64,000 nucleotides of DNA from Paracoccus sp. S1E-3. Its GTDB lineage: Bacteria > Pseudomonadota > Alphaproteobacteria > Rhodobacterales > Rhodobacteraceae. The DNA is taken from contig NZ_JACEMU010000004.1 in NCBI RefSeq assembly GCF_013868135.1, forward strand, positions 1,674,001-1,738,000. Direction: 5' to 3'. The translations under genes were made by a program, and so were the position numbers. The number at the start of each line of letters is the position of its first letter. The first letter of the stretch is position 1. Shown one piece after another: positions 35,343-44,858 of this stretch. Under the pieces are notes generated by a model. It had not been told where the DNA came from. It made no database searches and worked only from the letters and a program-made list of their open reading frames with translations.

Positions 35343-36566
35343 ATGACCGCGCCGAAGAAAGTCGTGCTCGCCTATTCCGGGGGCCTCGACACCTCGATCA
35401 TCCTGAAATGGCTGCAGACCGAATATGGCTGCGAGGTCATCACCTTCACCGCCGATCTGGGTCAGGGCGAGGAGCTGGAGCCGGCGCGCGCCAAGGCCGA
35501 ACTGCTGGGCATCAAGCCCGAGAACATCCACATCGTCGACGTGCGCGAGGAATTCGTCCGCGATTTCGTCTTCCCGATGTTCCGCGCCAACGCGGTCTAC
35601 GAGGGGCTCTATCTGCTCGGCACCTCGATCGCGCGGCCGCTGATTTCCAAGCATCTGGTCGAGATCGCCCATCAGCACGGCGCCGATGCCGTGGCCCATG
35701 GCGCGACCGGTAAGGGCAACGATCAGGTCCGGTTCGAACTTTCGGCCTATGCGCTCGACCCCTCGATCCGGGTCATCGCGCCGTGGCGGGAATGGGATCT
35801 GACCAGCCGCACCAAGCTTCTGGAATTCGCCGAGGCGAACCAGATCCCGATCGCCAAGGACAAGCGCGGCGAGGCGCCGTTCAGCGTCGATGCGAACCTG
35901 CTGCACACCTCCTCCGAAGGCAAGGCGCTGGAAAACCCGGCCGAGGAAGCGCCCGATTACGTCTATCAGCGCACGGTTTCGCCCGAGGATGCGCCCGATA
36001 CGCCCGAATATATCGAAATCACCTTCGAAAAGGGCGATGCGGTGGCGATCAATGGCGAGGCGATGTCGCCCGCGACCGTGCTGACCGTGCTGAACGACTA
36101 TGGTCGCAAGCATGGCATCGGTCGGCTGGATTTCGTCGAAAACCGCTTTGTCGGCATGAAGTCCCGCGGCATCTATGAAACCCCCGGCGGCACCATCCTG
36201 CTGGAGGCCCATCGCGGCATCGAACAGATCACGCTGGACGCGGGCGCGGGCCATCTGAAGGACTCGATCATGCCGCGCTATGCCGAGCTGATCTATAACG
36301 GTTTCTGGTTCAGCCCCGAACGCGAGATGCTGCAGGCTCTGATCGACAAGTCGCAGGAACATGTCACCGGCACCGTGCGGCTGAAGCTGTACAAGGGCAA
36401 TGTGAACACGGTTGGCCGTTGGTCGGATCATTCGCTTTACAGCGAAAAGCACGTGACCTTCGAAGATGACGCCGGCGCCTACGATCAGAAAGACGCGGCG
36501 GGTTTCATCAAGCTGAACGCGCTGCGCCTGAAGCTGATCGGCAACCGGAACGCCAAGTTCAAGTAA
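35343..36566 (+). CDS. argG: Argininosuccinate synthase
   Basis: ArgG joins citrulline and aspartate with ATP in arginine synthesis. The 407-residue protein shows the ATP pyrophosphatase loop [15 protein letters not shown], then TADLGQGEE, the substrate loops [15 protein letters not shown] and [18 protein letters not shown], and [11 protein letters not shown]. Length is that of the standard bacterial enzyme. It has its own promoter, and converges on the DUF488 gene 38 bases away. Confidence 0.97.
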   Translation: MTAPKKVVLAYSGGLDTSIILKWLQTEYGCEVITFTADLGQGEELEPARAKAELLGIKPENIHIVDVREEFVRDFVFPMFRANAVYEGLYLLGTSIARPLISKHLVEIAHQHGADAVAHGATGKGNDQVRFELSAYALDPSIRVIAPWREWDLTSRTKLLEFAEANQIPIAKDKRGEAPFSVDANLLHTSSEGKALENPAEEAPDYVYQRTVSPEDAPDTPEYIEITFEKGDAVAINGEAMSPATVLTVLNDYGRKHGIGRLDFVENRFVGMKSRGIYETPGGTILLEAHRGIEQITLDAGAGHLKDSIMPRYAELIYNGFWFSPEREMLQALIDKSQEHVTGTVRLKLYKGNVNTVGRWSDHSLYSEKHVTFEDDAGAYDQKDAAGFIKLNALRLKLIGNRNAKFK

Positions 36567-36604
36567 GGCGCACCGACTGCCAGCCACAGGCCGTGCGACT
36601 ACGC

Positions 36605-37162
36605 TTACAGCTGGTCGCGCGGCCCTTCCGTTTCTGGCGGATAGACGATGCGGCCGGCGTGTTGGATCACCGCGCCCGGCGTCAACACCGCGGGCTCAAG
36701 CCGTCCTTCGCCCATGACATGCAAGACCTGCCGTCCCTGCGCGATCAGGTAATCGGCGACGATCCGGCGATGACACCGCCACCACACCGCTTCGGAACAC
36801 ATCACGGTCAGCGGCTGTTCGGCACCCTGCCGCAGGATATGGTCGAGACCGCTGCGAAACTCTGGTGACAACGCGTAATCGGCGTAATTGTGAAAGCTGC
36901 GGTTGCGCCACAGCGCATTCACCTCGAACGGCACATCGCGCGCCTTGCCGCGCAAGCCGCCAAGATGGGCGACATGTTCATACCCAATCCCCTCGGCTGC
37001 CAGAGCGGCAGACAGCACATCCTGATTGAACTGGGGATTGGCGCGCGACATCGGCATTTTGCGGATATCTGCGACGCAACCGACACCCGCATCCCGGATC
37101 AGCGCGATGAAATCCTGAAGGCTGCGGTCGGAATGGCCGACGGTGAAGAAGGGGGTCGTCAC
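36605..37162 (-). CDS. DUF488 family protein
   Basis: The 185-residue protein is a DUF488 member: it opens with TVGHSDRSLQDFIALI, has DIRKMPMSRANPQFN with a conserved Arg, and carries the family's Cys/His motif MCSEAVWWRCHRRIVADY. The function is not established; structures suggest a nucleic-acid- or nucleotide-related enzyme. The start is GTG, lying three bases after the DUF2945 gene on the same strand, so the two form a small operon. Confidence 0.85.
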   Translation of the reverse strand: MTTPFFTVGHSDRSLQDFIALIRDAGVGCVADIRKMPMSRANPQFNQDVLSAALAAEGIGYEHVAHLGGLRGKARDVPFEVNALWRNRSFHNYADYALSPEFRSGLDHILRQGAEQPLTVMCSEAVWWRCHRRIVADYLIAQGRQVLHVMGEGRLEPAVLTPGAVIQHAGRIVYPPETEGPRDQL

Positions 37163-37165
37163 GGA

Positions 37166-37375
37166 TCACTCAAGACGCAATGCCCCGCCTTTATGAGCGG
37201 CGACATGGTCGGTCCTGTCGCTTTTGATCTCGTATTGCGGATCATCCGGGCTAGCGTGATGGGTATAGCCTTTATAGTCGAAATCACTGGTATGCACCGC
37301 GATGATCGTGCCAAAGACGCGCCCCGCCTCGGAGTTCCAACTGACGTGATCGCCGATCTTGAATCTCTCCGTCAT
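37166..37375 (-). CDS. DUF2945 (Tudor-like, HVA1 family) small protein
   Basis: This 69-residue protein begins MTERFKIGDHVSWNSEAGRV and contains GTIIAVHTSDFDYKGYTHHA followed by DPQYEIKSDRT, which is the DUF2945/HVA1-type domain, a small SH3/Tudor-like barrel seen in many alphaproteobacteria. It has no signal peptide. GGAGG lies six bases upstream of ATG 37375. Function is not known. The DUF488 gene follows at three bases. Confidence 0.85.
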   Translation of the reverse strand: MTERFKIGDHVSWNSEAGRVFGTIIAVHTSDFDYKGYTHHASPDDPQYEIKSDRTDHVAAHKGGALRLE

Positions 37376-37613
37376 CTGCGCCTCCATCATTCTGGCAGCA
37401 GTGCCCCGCGCCCGAAGCGCCGCTCGCGAAAGGGTCAATCGCAGCGAGACCTGCCGGTCATGGCAGCGCGCCGCAGGGGCATCCGCCCGGAAGCCTAAGC
37501 CGGCACGCTGCCGCAAGCCAAGCAGCGTTTTCCATGCTCGGCCGGTTTCCGCAGCCCCTTTTCATCGGCGCTGCGCCCGCACAGAATGGGCAAGGATCAC
37601 CGAAGGCTCTCTC

Positions 37614-38159
37614 ATGACCGAACAGAACGCGCCCGCCCGCATCGCCATCGTTACCGTTTCCGACCGCGCCGCATCGGGCGAATACGAGGATAAGGGCGGC
37701 CCCGGCGCCGAGGCGTGGCTGCGCGATACCGTCACCTCACCGATGGAAATCACGCGCATCATCATCCCCGACGGCCGTGAAAGCGTCGCCGAAACGCTGA
37801 TCGCGCTCTGCGACGATCAGGGCACCGACCTGATCCTGGTGACCGGCGGCACCGGCCCCGCGCCGCGCGACCTGACGCCCGAGGCGGTCGCCGACATCGC
37901 CCATCGCGAATATCCCGGCTTCGGCGAGGAAATGCGCCGCGCCTCGCTTCTGGAGGTGCCCACGGCCATCCTGTCGCGCCAGACCGCCGTCAGCCGGGGC
38001 AAAACGCTGATCATCACCATCCCCGGCAAGCCCTCGGCCATCGCGACCTGCCTGAACGCGGTTTTCGCCGCCGTGCCTTACTGCCTAGATCTCCTGGGCG
38101 CGGCGTGGATCGACACCGACCCGGCCCGGATCAAGGCGTTCCGGCCCAAAGGAAAATAG
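37614..38159 (+). CDS. mogA: Molybdopterin adenylyltransferase-type protein (MogA/MoaB)
   Basis: The 181-residue protein adenylates molybdopterin before molybdenum insertion. It shows the MoCF fold signatures IAIVTVSDRAASGEYEDKGG, DLILVTGGTGPAPRDLTPEA with the GGTG phosphate loop and the catalytic Asp region, and IPGKPSAIATCLNAV. MogA and MoaB are not separable by eye; the length of about 180 fits either. ATG 37614 is the first in a clear coding frame after the upstream divergent gene. The unrecognised gene at 38164 starts four bases after its stop. Confidence 0.88.
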   Translation: MTEQNAPARIAIVTVSDRAASGEYEDKGGPGAEAWLRDTVTSPMEITRIIIPDGRESVAETLIALCDDQGTDLILVTGGTGPAPRDLTPEAVADIAHREYPGFGEEMRRASLLEVPTAILSRQTAVSRGKTLIITIPGKPSAIATCLNAVFAAVPYCLDLLGAAWIDTDPARIKAFRPKGK

Positions 38160-38163
38160 CGCA

Positions 38164-38637
38164 ATGTCAGCGGGCGGTTCTCATGATGGCTGCTATTTCT
38201 TCTTCCTTCGCAAACGCCATTCCAACAACTTGCCGCATTTCGAGGATCGCTTCGGCCTGACCATCACCCCCACAACCTTCGAGGTCATGGACGATGCACA
38301 CCAAGAGATCCTATTCTCAAACTCCCATCTAGCAGAGCTGACGTCCTTCCTGGACGCCAGCCCCGATTCGCATTTCAATCTGTATCTTCAGGACTCGCGA
38401 GCGCAGAGTTTCCTGTTCTGCCATCGTCCCGAGGACCATCATGTACTCGGGATTCCTTACGAATTGCTGAACGACGCTAAATTATTGTCCGCTGCAAAGC
38501 GTTTAGGCGCAATTCTCGGCTGGGGCTTTCACGATGCGCCCCCGTTCGATCAGATCGGCGAGATGCGTCACACCGCCAATGCTGCGCATTCGATCTTCCG
38601 TCGCTATCGCAAGGGCCAGTTGATCGCGGCGGATTGA
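38164..38637 (+). CDS. Protein of unknown function, atypical codon use
   Basis: The 157-residue protein matches nothing I recognise. It has no signal peptide and no membrane segment, is rich in His and Phe (YFFFLRKRHSNNLPHFEDRF), and ends with a basic helix (SIFRRYRKGQLIAAD). Codons rare elsewhere in this GC-rich window occur several times (TTA and CTA for leucine), which suggests recent acquisition. It starts four bases after the mogA-type gene but looks unrelated to it. A small soluble protein of this size could be an immunity or partner protein, but nothing shows that. Confidence 0.6.
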   Translation: MSAGGSHDGCYFFFLRKRHSNNLPHFEDRFGLTITPTTFEVMDDAHQEILFSNSHLAELTSFLDASPDSHFNLYLQDSRAQSFLFCHRPEDHHVLGIPYELLNDAKLLSAAKRLGAILGWGFHDAPPFDQIGEMRHTANAAHSIFRRYRKGQLIAAD

Positions 38638-38641
38638 AAAA

Positions 38642-38668
38642 GCCCCGGCCAGAGCAGCCGGGGCCTTT
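38642..38668. terminator. Bidirectional terminator between the unknown gene and gcvP
   Basis: Stem GCCCCGGC (38642-38649) with GCCGGGGC (38657-38664), followed by CCTTT on the plus side and preceded by GAAAA, which reads as TTTTC on the minus side. It lies four bases after the plus-strand gene and before the gcvP stop, so it can serve both convergent transcripts. Confidence 0.65.
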
Positions 38669-38671
38669 CGA

Positions 38672-41509
38672 TCATTCTGCCGCTTCGGCGTAGTCTTCCA
38701 GCGGCGGGCAGGTGCAGATCAGGTTGCGGTCGCCATGGACGTTGTCGACCCGCCCGACCGGAGGCCAGTATTTGTCGACCCGGAAGGCGCCGGGGGGGAA
38801 GCAGCCCTGCTCGCGGCCATAGGCGCGGTCCCATTCCGCGACCAGATCCTCGACCGTGTGCGGCGCGTGGCGCAGCGGGCTGTCTTCGGCGGCGATTTCG
38901 CCATCGGCCACGGCCTGGATCTCGGCGCGGATCGCCATCATCGCGGTGATGAAGCGGTCGATCTCGGCCTTGGTTTCGGATTCCGTGGGTTCCACCATCA
39001 GCGTGCCAGAGACCGGCCAGCTCATCGTGGGGGCATGAAAACCGTTGTCGATCAGGCGCTTGGCGATATCGTCGACGGTCACGCCATGCTCGGCGAAGGG
39101 GCGGGTGTCGATGATGCATTCATGCGCGACACGACCGCGATTGCCCATGAACAGGATCGGGTAACCGGCGCTTAACCGGCTGGCGATATAGTTGGCGTTG
39201 AGAATCGCCACCCGCGTTGCCTGGGTCAGCCCGGCACCGCCCATCATCAGGATATAGGCCCATGAAATCAGCAGGATAGATGCCGACCCGAAGGGTGCGG
39301 CGCTGACTGCCCCTTCGCCTGTGCGGGGATCGCCGGGCAGATGCGGGGCCAGATGCGCCTTGACGCCGATCGGACCCATGCCCGGACCGCCACCGCCATG
39401 GGGGATGGCAAAGGTCTTGTGCAGGTTCAGGTGGCTGACATCGCCGCCGATCTCGCCGGGTTTCACCAGCCCGACAAGCGCGTTCATATTGGCGCCGTCG
39501 ATATAGACCTGCCCGCCATGGTCATGGGCGATGCGGCAGACCTCGCGCACGGTGTCCTCGAACACGCCATGCGTCGAGGGATAGGTGATCATCACCGCCG
39601 CCAGCTTGTCGCCGGCAGCCTTCGCCTTGTCGGCGAAATCCTCGAGGTCGATATCGCCGTTCGGCGCCGACTTCACCACCACGACCTTCATCCCGCACAT
39701 CTGGGCCGAGGCCGGGTTGGTGCCATGGGCCGAAACCGGGATCAGGCAGATGTCGCGCTGATCGTCGCCATTCGCGCGGTGATAGGCCTGAATGGTCAGA
39801 AGCCCCGCATATTCGCCCTGCGCGCCGCTGTTCGGCTGCATGGAGAACGCATCATAGCCGGTGATCTCGCACAGCTTCGCGGTCAGATCGGCCAGCATCT
39901 CGGCATAACCCGCCGCCTGATCGGCCGGGGCAAAGGGATGCAGCGCGCCGAATTCCGGCCAGGTGATCGGCATCATCTCGGCCGCGGCATTCAGCTTCAT
40001 CGTGCAGGACCCGAGCGGAATCATCGCCCGATCCAGCGCCAGATCCCGGTCCGAGAGGCGGCGCATATAGCGCATCATCTCGGATTCCGCCCGGTTCATG
40101 TGGAAGATCGGATGGGTCAGATAGGCGCTGTCGCGCAGCAGCGCGTCGGGGATGGCGGGCAAGTCGGCCGGTACCGCTTCCTCGGTGATGCCGAACGCAT
40201 CCAGCAGCCGGGCGATGACGCCGGCATCGGTGGTCTCATCGACGCTGATGCCCACGCGATCACGGCCGACCTTGCGCAGGTTGATGCCGCGCTGCTCGGC
40301 GGCGGCCAGAATGCCGGCCTGCCCCACGCCGACGCGCACGGTGATGGTGTCGAAGAAGGCCTCCGGCTGCACATCAGCCCCGGCGGCGCGCAAAGCATTC
40401 GCCACCGTGACCGCGTTCAGATGCACCCGCTCGGCAATGGCGCGCAGGCCAACCGGCCCGTGGAACACGGCATAGAAAGACGCCATCACCGCCAGCAGCG
40501 CCTGCGCCGTGCAGACGTTGGAGGTGGCCTTCTCGCGCCGGATATGCTGCTCGCGCGTCTGCAGCGCCAGCCGGTAGGCCTGGTTGCCATTGGCATCGAC
40601 GGAAACGCCGACAATCCGCCCCGGCATGGCGCGCTTGAACTCGTCCCGGCAGGACATGAAGGCAGCATGCGGGCCGCCGTAACCCATCGGCACTCCGAAC
40701 CGCTGCGAGGAGCCGACGCAGATATCCGCCCCCATCACGCCGGGTTCCTTCAGCAGGCACAGCGCCAGCAGATCGCTGGCCACCACGGCGACCGCCCCCG
40801 CCGCGTGCAACGCCGCACACTCGTCCGTCAGATCGCGGATATGGCCGAAGGTGCCCGGATACTGGAAAATCGCCCCGAACACCGTCGCGGGGTCCAGATC
40901 CTCGGGCGCGCCCTTGATGATCTCGATCCCCAGCGGCTGGGCGCGGGTTTCAATGACCGAAATGGTCTGCGGATGCAGGTTCTCGCTGACGAAAAACGAC
41001 TTCGACTTCGACTTCGCCACCCGCTGCGCCATGGCCATCGCCTCGGCCGCCGCCGTCGCCTCGTCCAGCAGGGACGCATTCGCCACCGGCAGCCCGGTCA
41101 GGTCCGACACCATGGTCTGATAGTTCAGCAGCGCTTCCAGCCGCCCTTGAGCGATCTCGGGCTGATAGGGGGTGTAAGCCGTATACCAGGCCGGATTTTC
41201 CAGAATGTTGCGCTGGATCGCCGGCGGCGTCACCGTGCCGTAATAGCCCTGCCCGATCAGGCTGGTCATGACCTTGTTCTTCGCCGCGACGCCGCGCATC
41301 CGCTCCAGCAGCGCGGCCTCGGACAAAGGCGCCCATTCCAGCGCCGATGCCTGCCGGATCGAGGCCGGAACCGTCTGCTCGATCAGCTGATCGAGGCTCG
41401 ACACCCCCACCGCCTTCAGCATCTCCGCCATTTCGGCGGGCGACGGGCCGATATGGCGGCGGTTGGCGAAATCGTCGGGATTATAGTCGGTGGGGGTCCA
41501 GCGGCTCAT
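38672..41509 (-). CDS. gcvP: Glycine dehydrogenase (decarboxylating), P protein
   Basis: The P protein decarboxylates glycine with PLP and transfers the aminomethyl group to lipoyl GcvH. The 945-residue single-chain form fuses two homologous halves. The PLP lysine is in [20 protein letters not shown], preceded by [10 protein letters not shown]; the first half has [20 protein letters not shown]. The ATG at 41509 is chosen over one nine bases upstream (41518), because AAGGA overlaps the earlier ATG but sits eight bases before the later one. It is the last gene of the gcvTHP operon and is controlled by the glycine riboswitch. Confidence 0.96.
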   Translation of the reverse strand: MSRWTPTDYNPDDFANRRHIGPSPAEMAEMLKAVGVSSLDQLIEQTVPASIRQASALEWAPLSEAALLERMRGVAAKNKVMTSLIGQGYYGTVTPPAIQRNILENPAWYTAYTPYQPEIAQGRLEALLNYQTMVSDLTGLPVANASLLDEATAAAEAMAMAQRVAKSKSKSFFVSENLHPQTISVIETRAQPLGIEIIKGAPEDLDPATVFGAIFQYPGTFGHIRDLTDECAALHAAGAVAVVASDLLALCLLKEPGVMGADICVGSSQRFGVPMGYGGPHAAFMSCRDEFKRAMPGRIVGVSVDANGNQAYRLALQTREQHIRREKATSNVCTAQALLAVMASFYAVFHGPVGLRAIAERVHLNAVTVANALRAAGADVQPEAFFDTITVRVGVGQAGILAAAEQRGINLRKVGRDRVGISVDETTDAGVIARLLDAFGITEEAVPADLPAIPDALLRDSAYLTHPIFHMNRAESEMMRYMRRLSDRDLALDRAMIPLGSCTMKLNAAAEMMPITWPEFGALHPFAPADQAAGYAEMLADLTAKLCEITGYDAFSMQPNSGAQGEYAGLLTIQAYHRANGDDQRDICLIPVSAHGTNPASAQMCGMKVVVVKSAPNGDIDLEDFADKAKAAGDKLAAVMITYPSTHGVFEDTVREVCRIAHDHGGQVYIDGANMNALVGLVKPGEIGGDVSHLNLHKTFAIPHGGGGPGMGPIGVKAHLAPHLPGDPRTGEGAVSAAPFGSASILLISWAYILMMGGAGLTQATRVAILNANYIASRLSAGYPILFMGNRGRVAHECIIDTRPFAEHGVTVDDIAKRLIDNGFHAPTMSWPVSGTLMVEPTESETKAEIDRFITAMMAIRAEIQAVADGEIAAEDSPLRHAPHTVEDLVAEWDRAYGREQGCFPPGAFRVDKYWPPVGRVDNVHGDRNLICTCPPLEDYAEAAE

Positions 41510-41578
41510 GGGTTCCATCCTTGGCAGGTTCGGCGCGCCAAGGCCCGCCGTTTCATTCTGGCCGAAATATCTTCGGGG

Positions 41579-41603
41579 GACCGGGGGCCGACAGCCCCCG
41601 GTC
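41579..41603. repeat. Long hairpin between gcvH and gcvP (Rhodobacterales-type intergenic repeat)
   Basis: A perfect ten-base stem GACCGGGGGC (41579-41588) and GCCCCCGGTC (41594-41603) with a five-base loop, preceded by GGCCGAAATATCTTCGGGGG. I recall similar GAAATAT plus C-run hairpins scattered in genomes of this order; there is no T-run. It may be an attenuator or RNA-stability element between gcvH and gcvP. Confidence 0.5.
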
Positions 41604-41607
41604 AGCT

Positions 41608-41967
41608 TCAGCCGATCAGCGCGTTATAGGCGGCTTCGTCCATGAAGCCGTCGATGTTTTCGCCGGCCGCAGGCTTGATGCGGAAGAACCAGGCGCTCAT
41701 CGCGTCGTCATTCACCATACCGGGACTGTCGGGCAGCGCCTCGTTCACGGCGGTGATCACCCCGGCGATGGGGGCCACGATGTCAGAGGCGGCCTTCACC
41801 GATTCGATCACCACGATTTCCTCGCCCTTGGCGACCTCGCGGCCGATCTCCGGCAGTTCGACGAATACCACGTCGCCCAGTTGCTCGCTGGCATGGGCGG
41901 TGATGCCGACGACGATCTCGTCACCATCCTGTTGCAGCCATTCGTGATCTTCGGTGTATTTCAGCAT
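41608..41967 (-). CDS. gcvH: Glycine cleavage system H protein
   Basis: GcvH carries the lipoyl group that shuttles the aminomethyl moiety between the P, T and L proteins. The 119-residue protein has the lipoylated Lys in [18 protein letters not shown] (Lys63), preceded by [12 protein letters not shown] and followed by [14 protein letters not shown]. Length is normal. GAGGAG lies ten bases before the ATG. It sits 12 bases after gcvT. Confidence 0.96.
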   Translation of the reverse strand: MLKYTEDHEWLQQDGDEIVVGITAHASEQLGDVVFVELPEIGREVAKGEEIVVIESVKAASDIVAPIAGVITAVNEALPDSPGMVNDDAMSAWFFRIKPAAGENIDGFMDEAAYNALIG

Positions 41968-41979
41968 GGGTCGCGCTCC

Positions 41980-43101
41980 TCAGCGTTTGTAATCGGGTTT
42001 GATGAAGGGCATGTCCGCCACGGTGACGGGAATGCGTTTGCCGCGCAGCTCGGCCCAGACGGTATCGCCGGCCGCCAGCCCCGCCGGCAGGATCGCCATC
42101 GCGACCGGGGCACCGACCGAGGGACCGAACCCGCCCGAGCAGACCTGCCCGATCCGGGCACCATCGCTTTCGGCGTCCCAGATCGCAACACCTTCGCGGA
42201 TGGGGGCGCGGCCTTCCGGCCGCAGACCCACGCGGACACGCGCTGCCCCTGCGGCCAGTTCCGGCAGAATTGCATCCGCACCGGGGAAACCGCCAGCACG
42301 CTCGCCTTCCGCACGGCGCAGCTTGGGGATCGACCAGCCGAGCGCAGCCTCGGCAGGAGTCACATCCACCGACATGTCATGGCCATAAAGCGGCATCCCG
42401 GCCTCCAGCCGCAGCGAATCGCGGGCGCCAAGGCCGATGGGCGCCACGGCCTCATCCGCCAGCAGCAATTCCGCAAACTCACGCGCACGGGCAGCGGGGA
42501 CCGAGATCTCATAACCGTCCTCGCCGGTATAGCCCGAGCGCGAGACCCACAGCTCCGCCCCGTCCCAGGGCAGGATCGCCACATCCATGAATTTCATCGC
42601 CGCCGCGTCGGGCAGGATGCGCGACAGCGCGTCCTGCGCCGCCGGACCCTGCAGGGCCAGCAAGGCGCGGTCGGTCACCGGCTCGACCTGCACGCCGTCC
42701 AGCGTCTGCAGATGGGCAATGTCCTGTTCGGCGCAGGCCGCATTCACAACCAGGAACAGATGGTCGCCGCGATTGGCGATCATCAGGTCGTCCAGCACGC
42801 CGCCATTCGGGGCGGTGAACAGACCATAACGCTGCCGCATCTCCGGCAGCCCCACGATATTCGCCGGCACCAGCGTTTCCAGCGCCACCGCCGCATCGGC
42901 GCCAAGACCCGAGGGCGCGCGCAACAGCACCTGCCCCATATGGCTGACATCGAACAGCCCGGCTTTGGCGCGCGTATGCAGATGCTCGCCCATCACGCCC
43001 ATCGGATATTGCACCGGCATTTCCCAGCCGGCGAAGGGCACCATCTTGCCGCCGAGCGCGACATGCAGATCGTAGAGCGGGGTCCGTTTCAGGTCAGACA
43101 T
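41980..43101 (-). CDS. gcvT: Aminomethyltransferase, glycine cleavage T protein
   Basis: GcvT releases ammonia and passes the methylene group to tetrahydrofolate. The 373-residue protein shows TPLYDLHVALGGKMVPFAGW, the FDVSHMGQVLL substrate loop, RSGYTGEDGYEISVP, and GLGARDSLRLEAGMPLYGHD with the catalytic Asp. The ATG at 43101 is preferred to 43107 because AAGGAGG directly abuts the earlier ATG. It is the first gene after the glycine riboswitch, so all three gcv genes respond to glycine. Confidence 0.96.
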   Translation of the reverse strand: MSDLKRTPLYDLHVALGGKMVPFAGWEMPVQYPMGVMGEHLHTRAKAGLFDVSHMGQVLLRAPSGLGADAAVALETLVPANIVGLPEMRQRYGLFTAPNGGVLDDLMIANRGDHLFLVVNAACAEQDIAHLQTLDGVQVEPVTDRALLALQGPAAQDALSRILPDAAAMKFMDVAILPWDGAELWVSRSGYTGEDGYEISVPAARAREFAELLLADEAVAPIGLGARDSLRLEAGMPLYGHDMSVDVTPAEAALGWSIPKLRRAEGERAGGFPGADAILPELAAGAARVRVGLRPEGRAPIREGVAIWDAESDGARIGQVCSGGFGPSVGAPVAMAILPAGLAAGDTVWAELRGKRIPVTVADMPFIKPDYKR

Positions 43102-43137
43102 GGGCATCCTCCTTGCGCCCGAGGCGCGGTTTGGCTG

Positions 43138-43300
43138 CCCCCTCTGTCCCTGCCCGGCTACGGGCGCCTGAGATCGTTATCCTTCGGCGGGCCAAACGGC
43201 CTCTCTTCAGAGTTTGTGCGGAACCGGTCCTTGGTGCCTGAGAGTTTACCGGGGCGGTTGCTCCTTCGGCCCTGGCGATTGCCAGCGTCTCCCGAATTCC
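43138..43300 (-). promoter_or_regulatory. Tandem glycine riboswitch upstream of gcvT
   Basis: Reading leftward, two aptamers are visible. The first has GGGAGACGC, then CCGAAGGAGCAACC, then ACTCTCAGGCACC. The second has AACTCTGAAGAGAGGCC, then CGCCGAAGGATAACG, then ATCTCAGGCGC. These are the conserved GGAGA / CCGAAGGR / CTCAGGYA blocks of the glycine riboswitch in its double form. The element occupies nearly the whole leader between promoter and gcvT, 37 bases before the ATG. It most likely turns the operon on when glycine is abundant. Confidence 0.93.
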
Positions 43301-43307
43301 GCCGCCA

Positions 43308-43336
43308 CGCCTAGCGGGGCCGGGAATTTCTGGCAA
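43308..43336 (-). promoter_or_regulatory. Predicted promoter of the gcv operon
   Basis: On the minus strand TTGCCA (43331-43336) and TAGGCG (43308-43313) are 17 bases apart. Transcription would begin at about 43300, exactly where the riboswitch fold starts, which supports both calls. Confidence 0.5.
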
Positions 43337-43404
43337 GCGAAATTTGCACGGTGCAGCCCGCGAAACCCTTGCGGGGCAGGAATGCCGCCTGTCTAATCAT
43401 CGCC

Positions 43405-44745
43405 ATGCAGCAAGACGCCACGCCCGAACAGATCATCACTGCCGCCGACAGCTTCTGGAAGCAGGTCGAGCTGTTCATCAATGTGATGCTGCTGCCGTCG
43501 CGGCTCAATCAGGTGGGGGCGGTGCTGCTGCTGGTGCTGGTCGCGCATCTGCTGGCGCGTGCGCTGTCGCCGCGCCTGCGCGTCTGGCTGCGCACCCGCA
43601 CGGGCTGGCCGAAATGGCGGCTGCGTCTGGGGCTGATGATCGACCACCGGCTGCGACTGATCCTGTTCACGCTGATGGCCTGGGCCGTGGTGCTGGTGAT
43701 GCGTCAGATCACCTGGCCCTCGCGCAGTCAGGTGATCGCCGAGGCCGCCTCCATCGCCACCGCCGTGCTGGCCATCGCATTCCTGTCGCGGCTGATCGCC
43801 AATTCGCTGATGCGGCGGATCGCCAAATGGGCGGCCTGGATCTGGGCGGTGCTGTATCTGCTGGACATGTCGGACAATGCGGCGCGGCTGCTGGACAGTC
43901 TGGCGCTGAGCATCGGGCAGGTCCGGCTGTCGATGCTTACGGTAATCCAGGCGCTGGCGGTCATCACGGCGCTGATCGCCGGGGCGCGGCTGATCACGGC
44001 GGCGGTGACGCGCAAGCTGTCGGAAAGCGCCGATCTGTCGCCGACGATGCGGGTGCTGGTCGCCAAGCTGTTGCAGATCACGCTGTTCACGCTGGCGGTG
44101 ATGATCGGGCTGCGCGCCATCGGGTTGGACCTGACCGGCCTGGCGGTGTTTTCCGGCGCGGTCGGCGTCGGCATCGGCTTTGGCCTGCAGAAGGTGGTGT
44201 CGAATCTGGTGTCCGGGGTCATCATCCTGCTGGACAAGTCGGTGAAGCCCGGCGACGTCATCAGCCTCGGCGATACCTTCGGCTGGATCGATGCGCTTGG
44301 GGCGCGCTATGTCAGCGTGGTGACGCGCGACGGCAAGGAATACCTGATCCCGAACGAGGATCTGGTCACCAATCAGGTCGTCAACTGGTCCCATACCAAT
44401 GATTTCGTGCGGCTCGACGTGAATTTCGGCACCTCCTACCGGGACGATCCGCACAAGGTCAGCAAGATCGCGATCAATGCGGCGATGACCGTCAAGCGGG
44501 TGCTGGCGCAGCGCACGCCGGTCTGCTGGATCACCGAATTCGGCGACAGTTCGATCAAATATGTGCTGCGCTTCTGGATCTCGGACGCGCAGGGCGGGCT
44601 GACCAATGTGCGCGGTCAGGTGCTTCTGGCGCTGTGGGATGCGTTCAAGGAAAACGACATATCCGTGCCCTACCCGCAGCGCGAGGTGCGGATTCTGGCC
44701 GATACGCCAGCACAGGACGCCGCGAAATTCATCGGCGGCGATTGA
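43405..44745 (+). CDS. Mechanosensitive ion channel of the MscS family
   Basis: The 446-residue inner-membrane protein has four or five hydrophobic segments in its first 240 residues, then the MscS pore helix and beta domain: GAVGVGIGFGLQKVVSNLVS, GVIILLDKSVKPGDVISLG and EYLIPNEDLVTNQVVNWS. MscS-type channels release solutes on hypo-osmotic shock. The start at ATG 43405 is preferred; an upstream in-frame GTG (43351) lies in the gcv promoter region. The C-terminal domain is of usual length. It transcribes away from the gcv operon. Confidence 0.88.
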   Translation: MQQDATPEQIITAADSFWKQVELFINVMLLPSRLNQVGAVLLLVLVAHLLARALSPRLRVWLRTRTGWPKWRLRLGLMIDHRLRLILFTLMAWAVVLVMRQITWPSRSQVIAEAASIATAVLAIAFLSRLIANSLMRRIAKWAAWIWAVLYLLDMSDNAARLLDSLALSIGQVRLSMLTVIQALAVITALIAGARLITAAVTRKLSESADLSPTMRVLVAKLLQITLFTLAVMIGLRAIGLDLTGLAVFSGAVGVGIGFGLQKVVSNLVSGVIILLDKSVKPGDVISLGDTFGWIDALGARYVSVVTRDGKEYLIPNEDLVTNQVVNWSHTNDFVRLDVNFGTSYRDDPHKVSKIAINAAMTVKRVLAQRTPVCWITEFGDSSIKYVLRFWISDAQGGLTNVRGQVLLALWDAFKENDISVPYPQREVRILADTPAQDAAKFIGGD

Positions 44746-44770
44746 GAATGCACTTCCGCGTTGCTATATT
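44742..44770 (+). promoter_or_regulatory. Predicted promoter of rsfS-rlmH
   Basis: TTGAGA (44742-44747) and TATATT (44765-44770) have a 17-base spacer. The -35 element overlaps the stop codon of the MscS gene. It stands 50 to 90 bases before the possible rsfS starts. Confidence 0.55.
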
Positions 44771-44858
44771 GGGGATATCCCGGCGCCGGGGCGATCAGGC
44801 GCGATGACCGGAGGATGAACCCCTGTCCCACGACGTCCAATCGGCTGCACAGCCGAAT

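Noticed and set aside
41579..41603. Intrinsic terminator ending the gcv operon after gcvH
   Set aside because: The hairpin has no T-run and gcvP follows at once in the same direction, so attenuation is possible but full termination is unlikely.
39341..41629. Open frame of about 760 codons on the plus strand
   Set aside because: It is antisense to gcvP. Its translation is rich in Arg, Gly and His and shows no domains.
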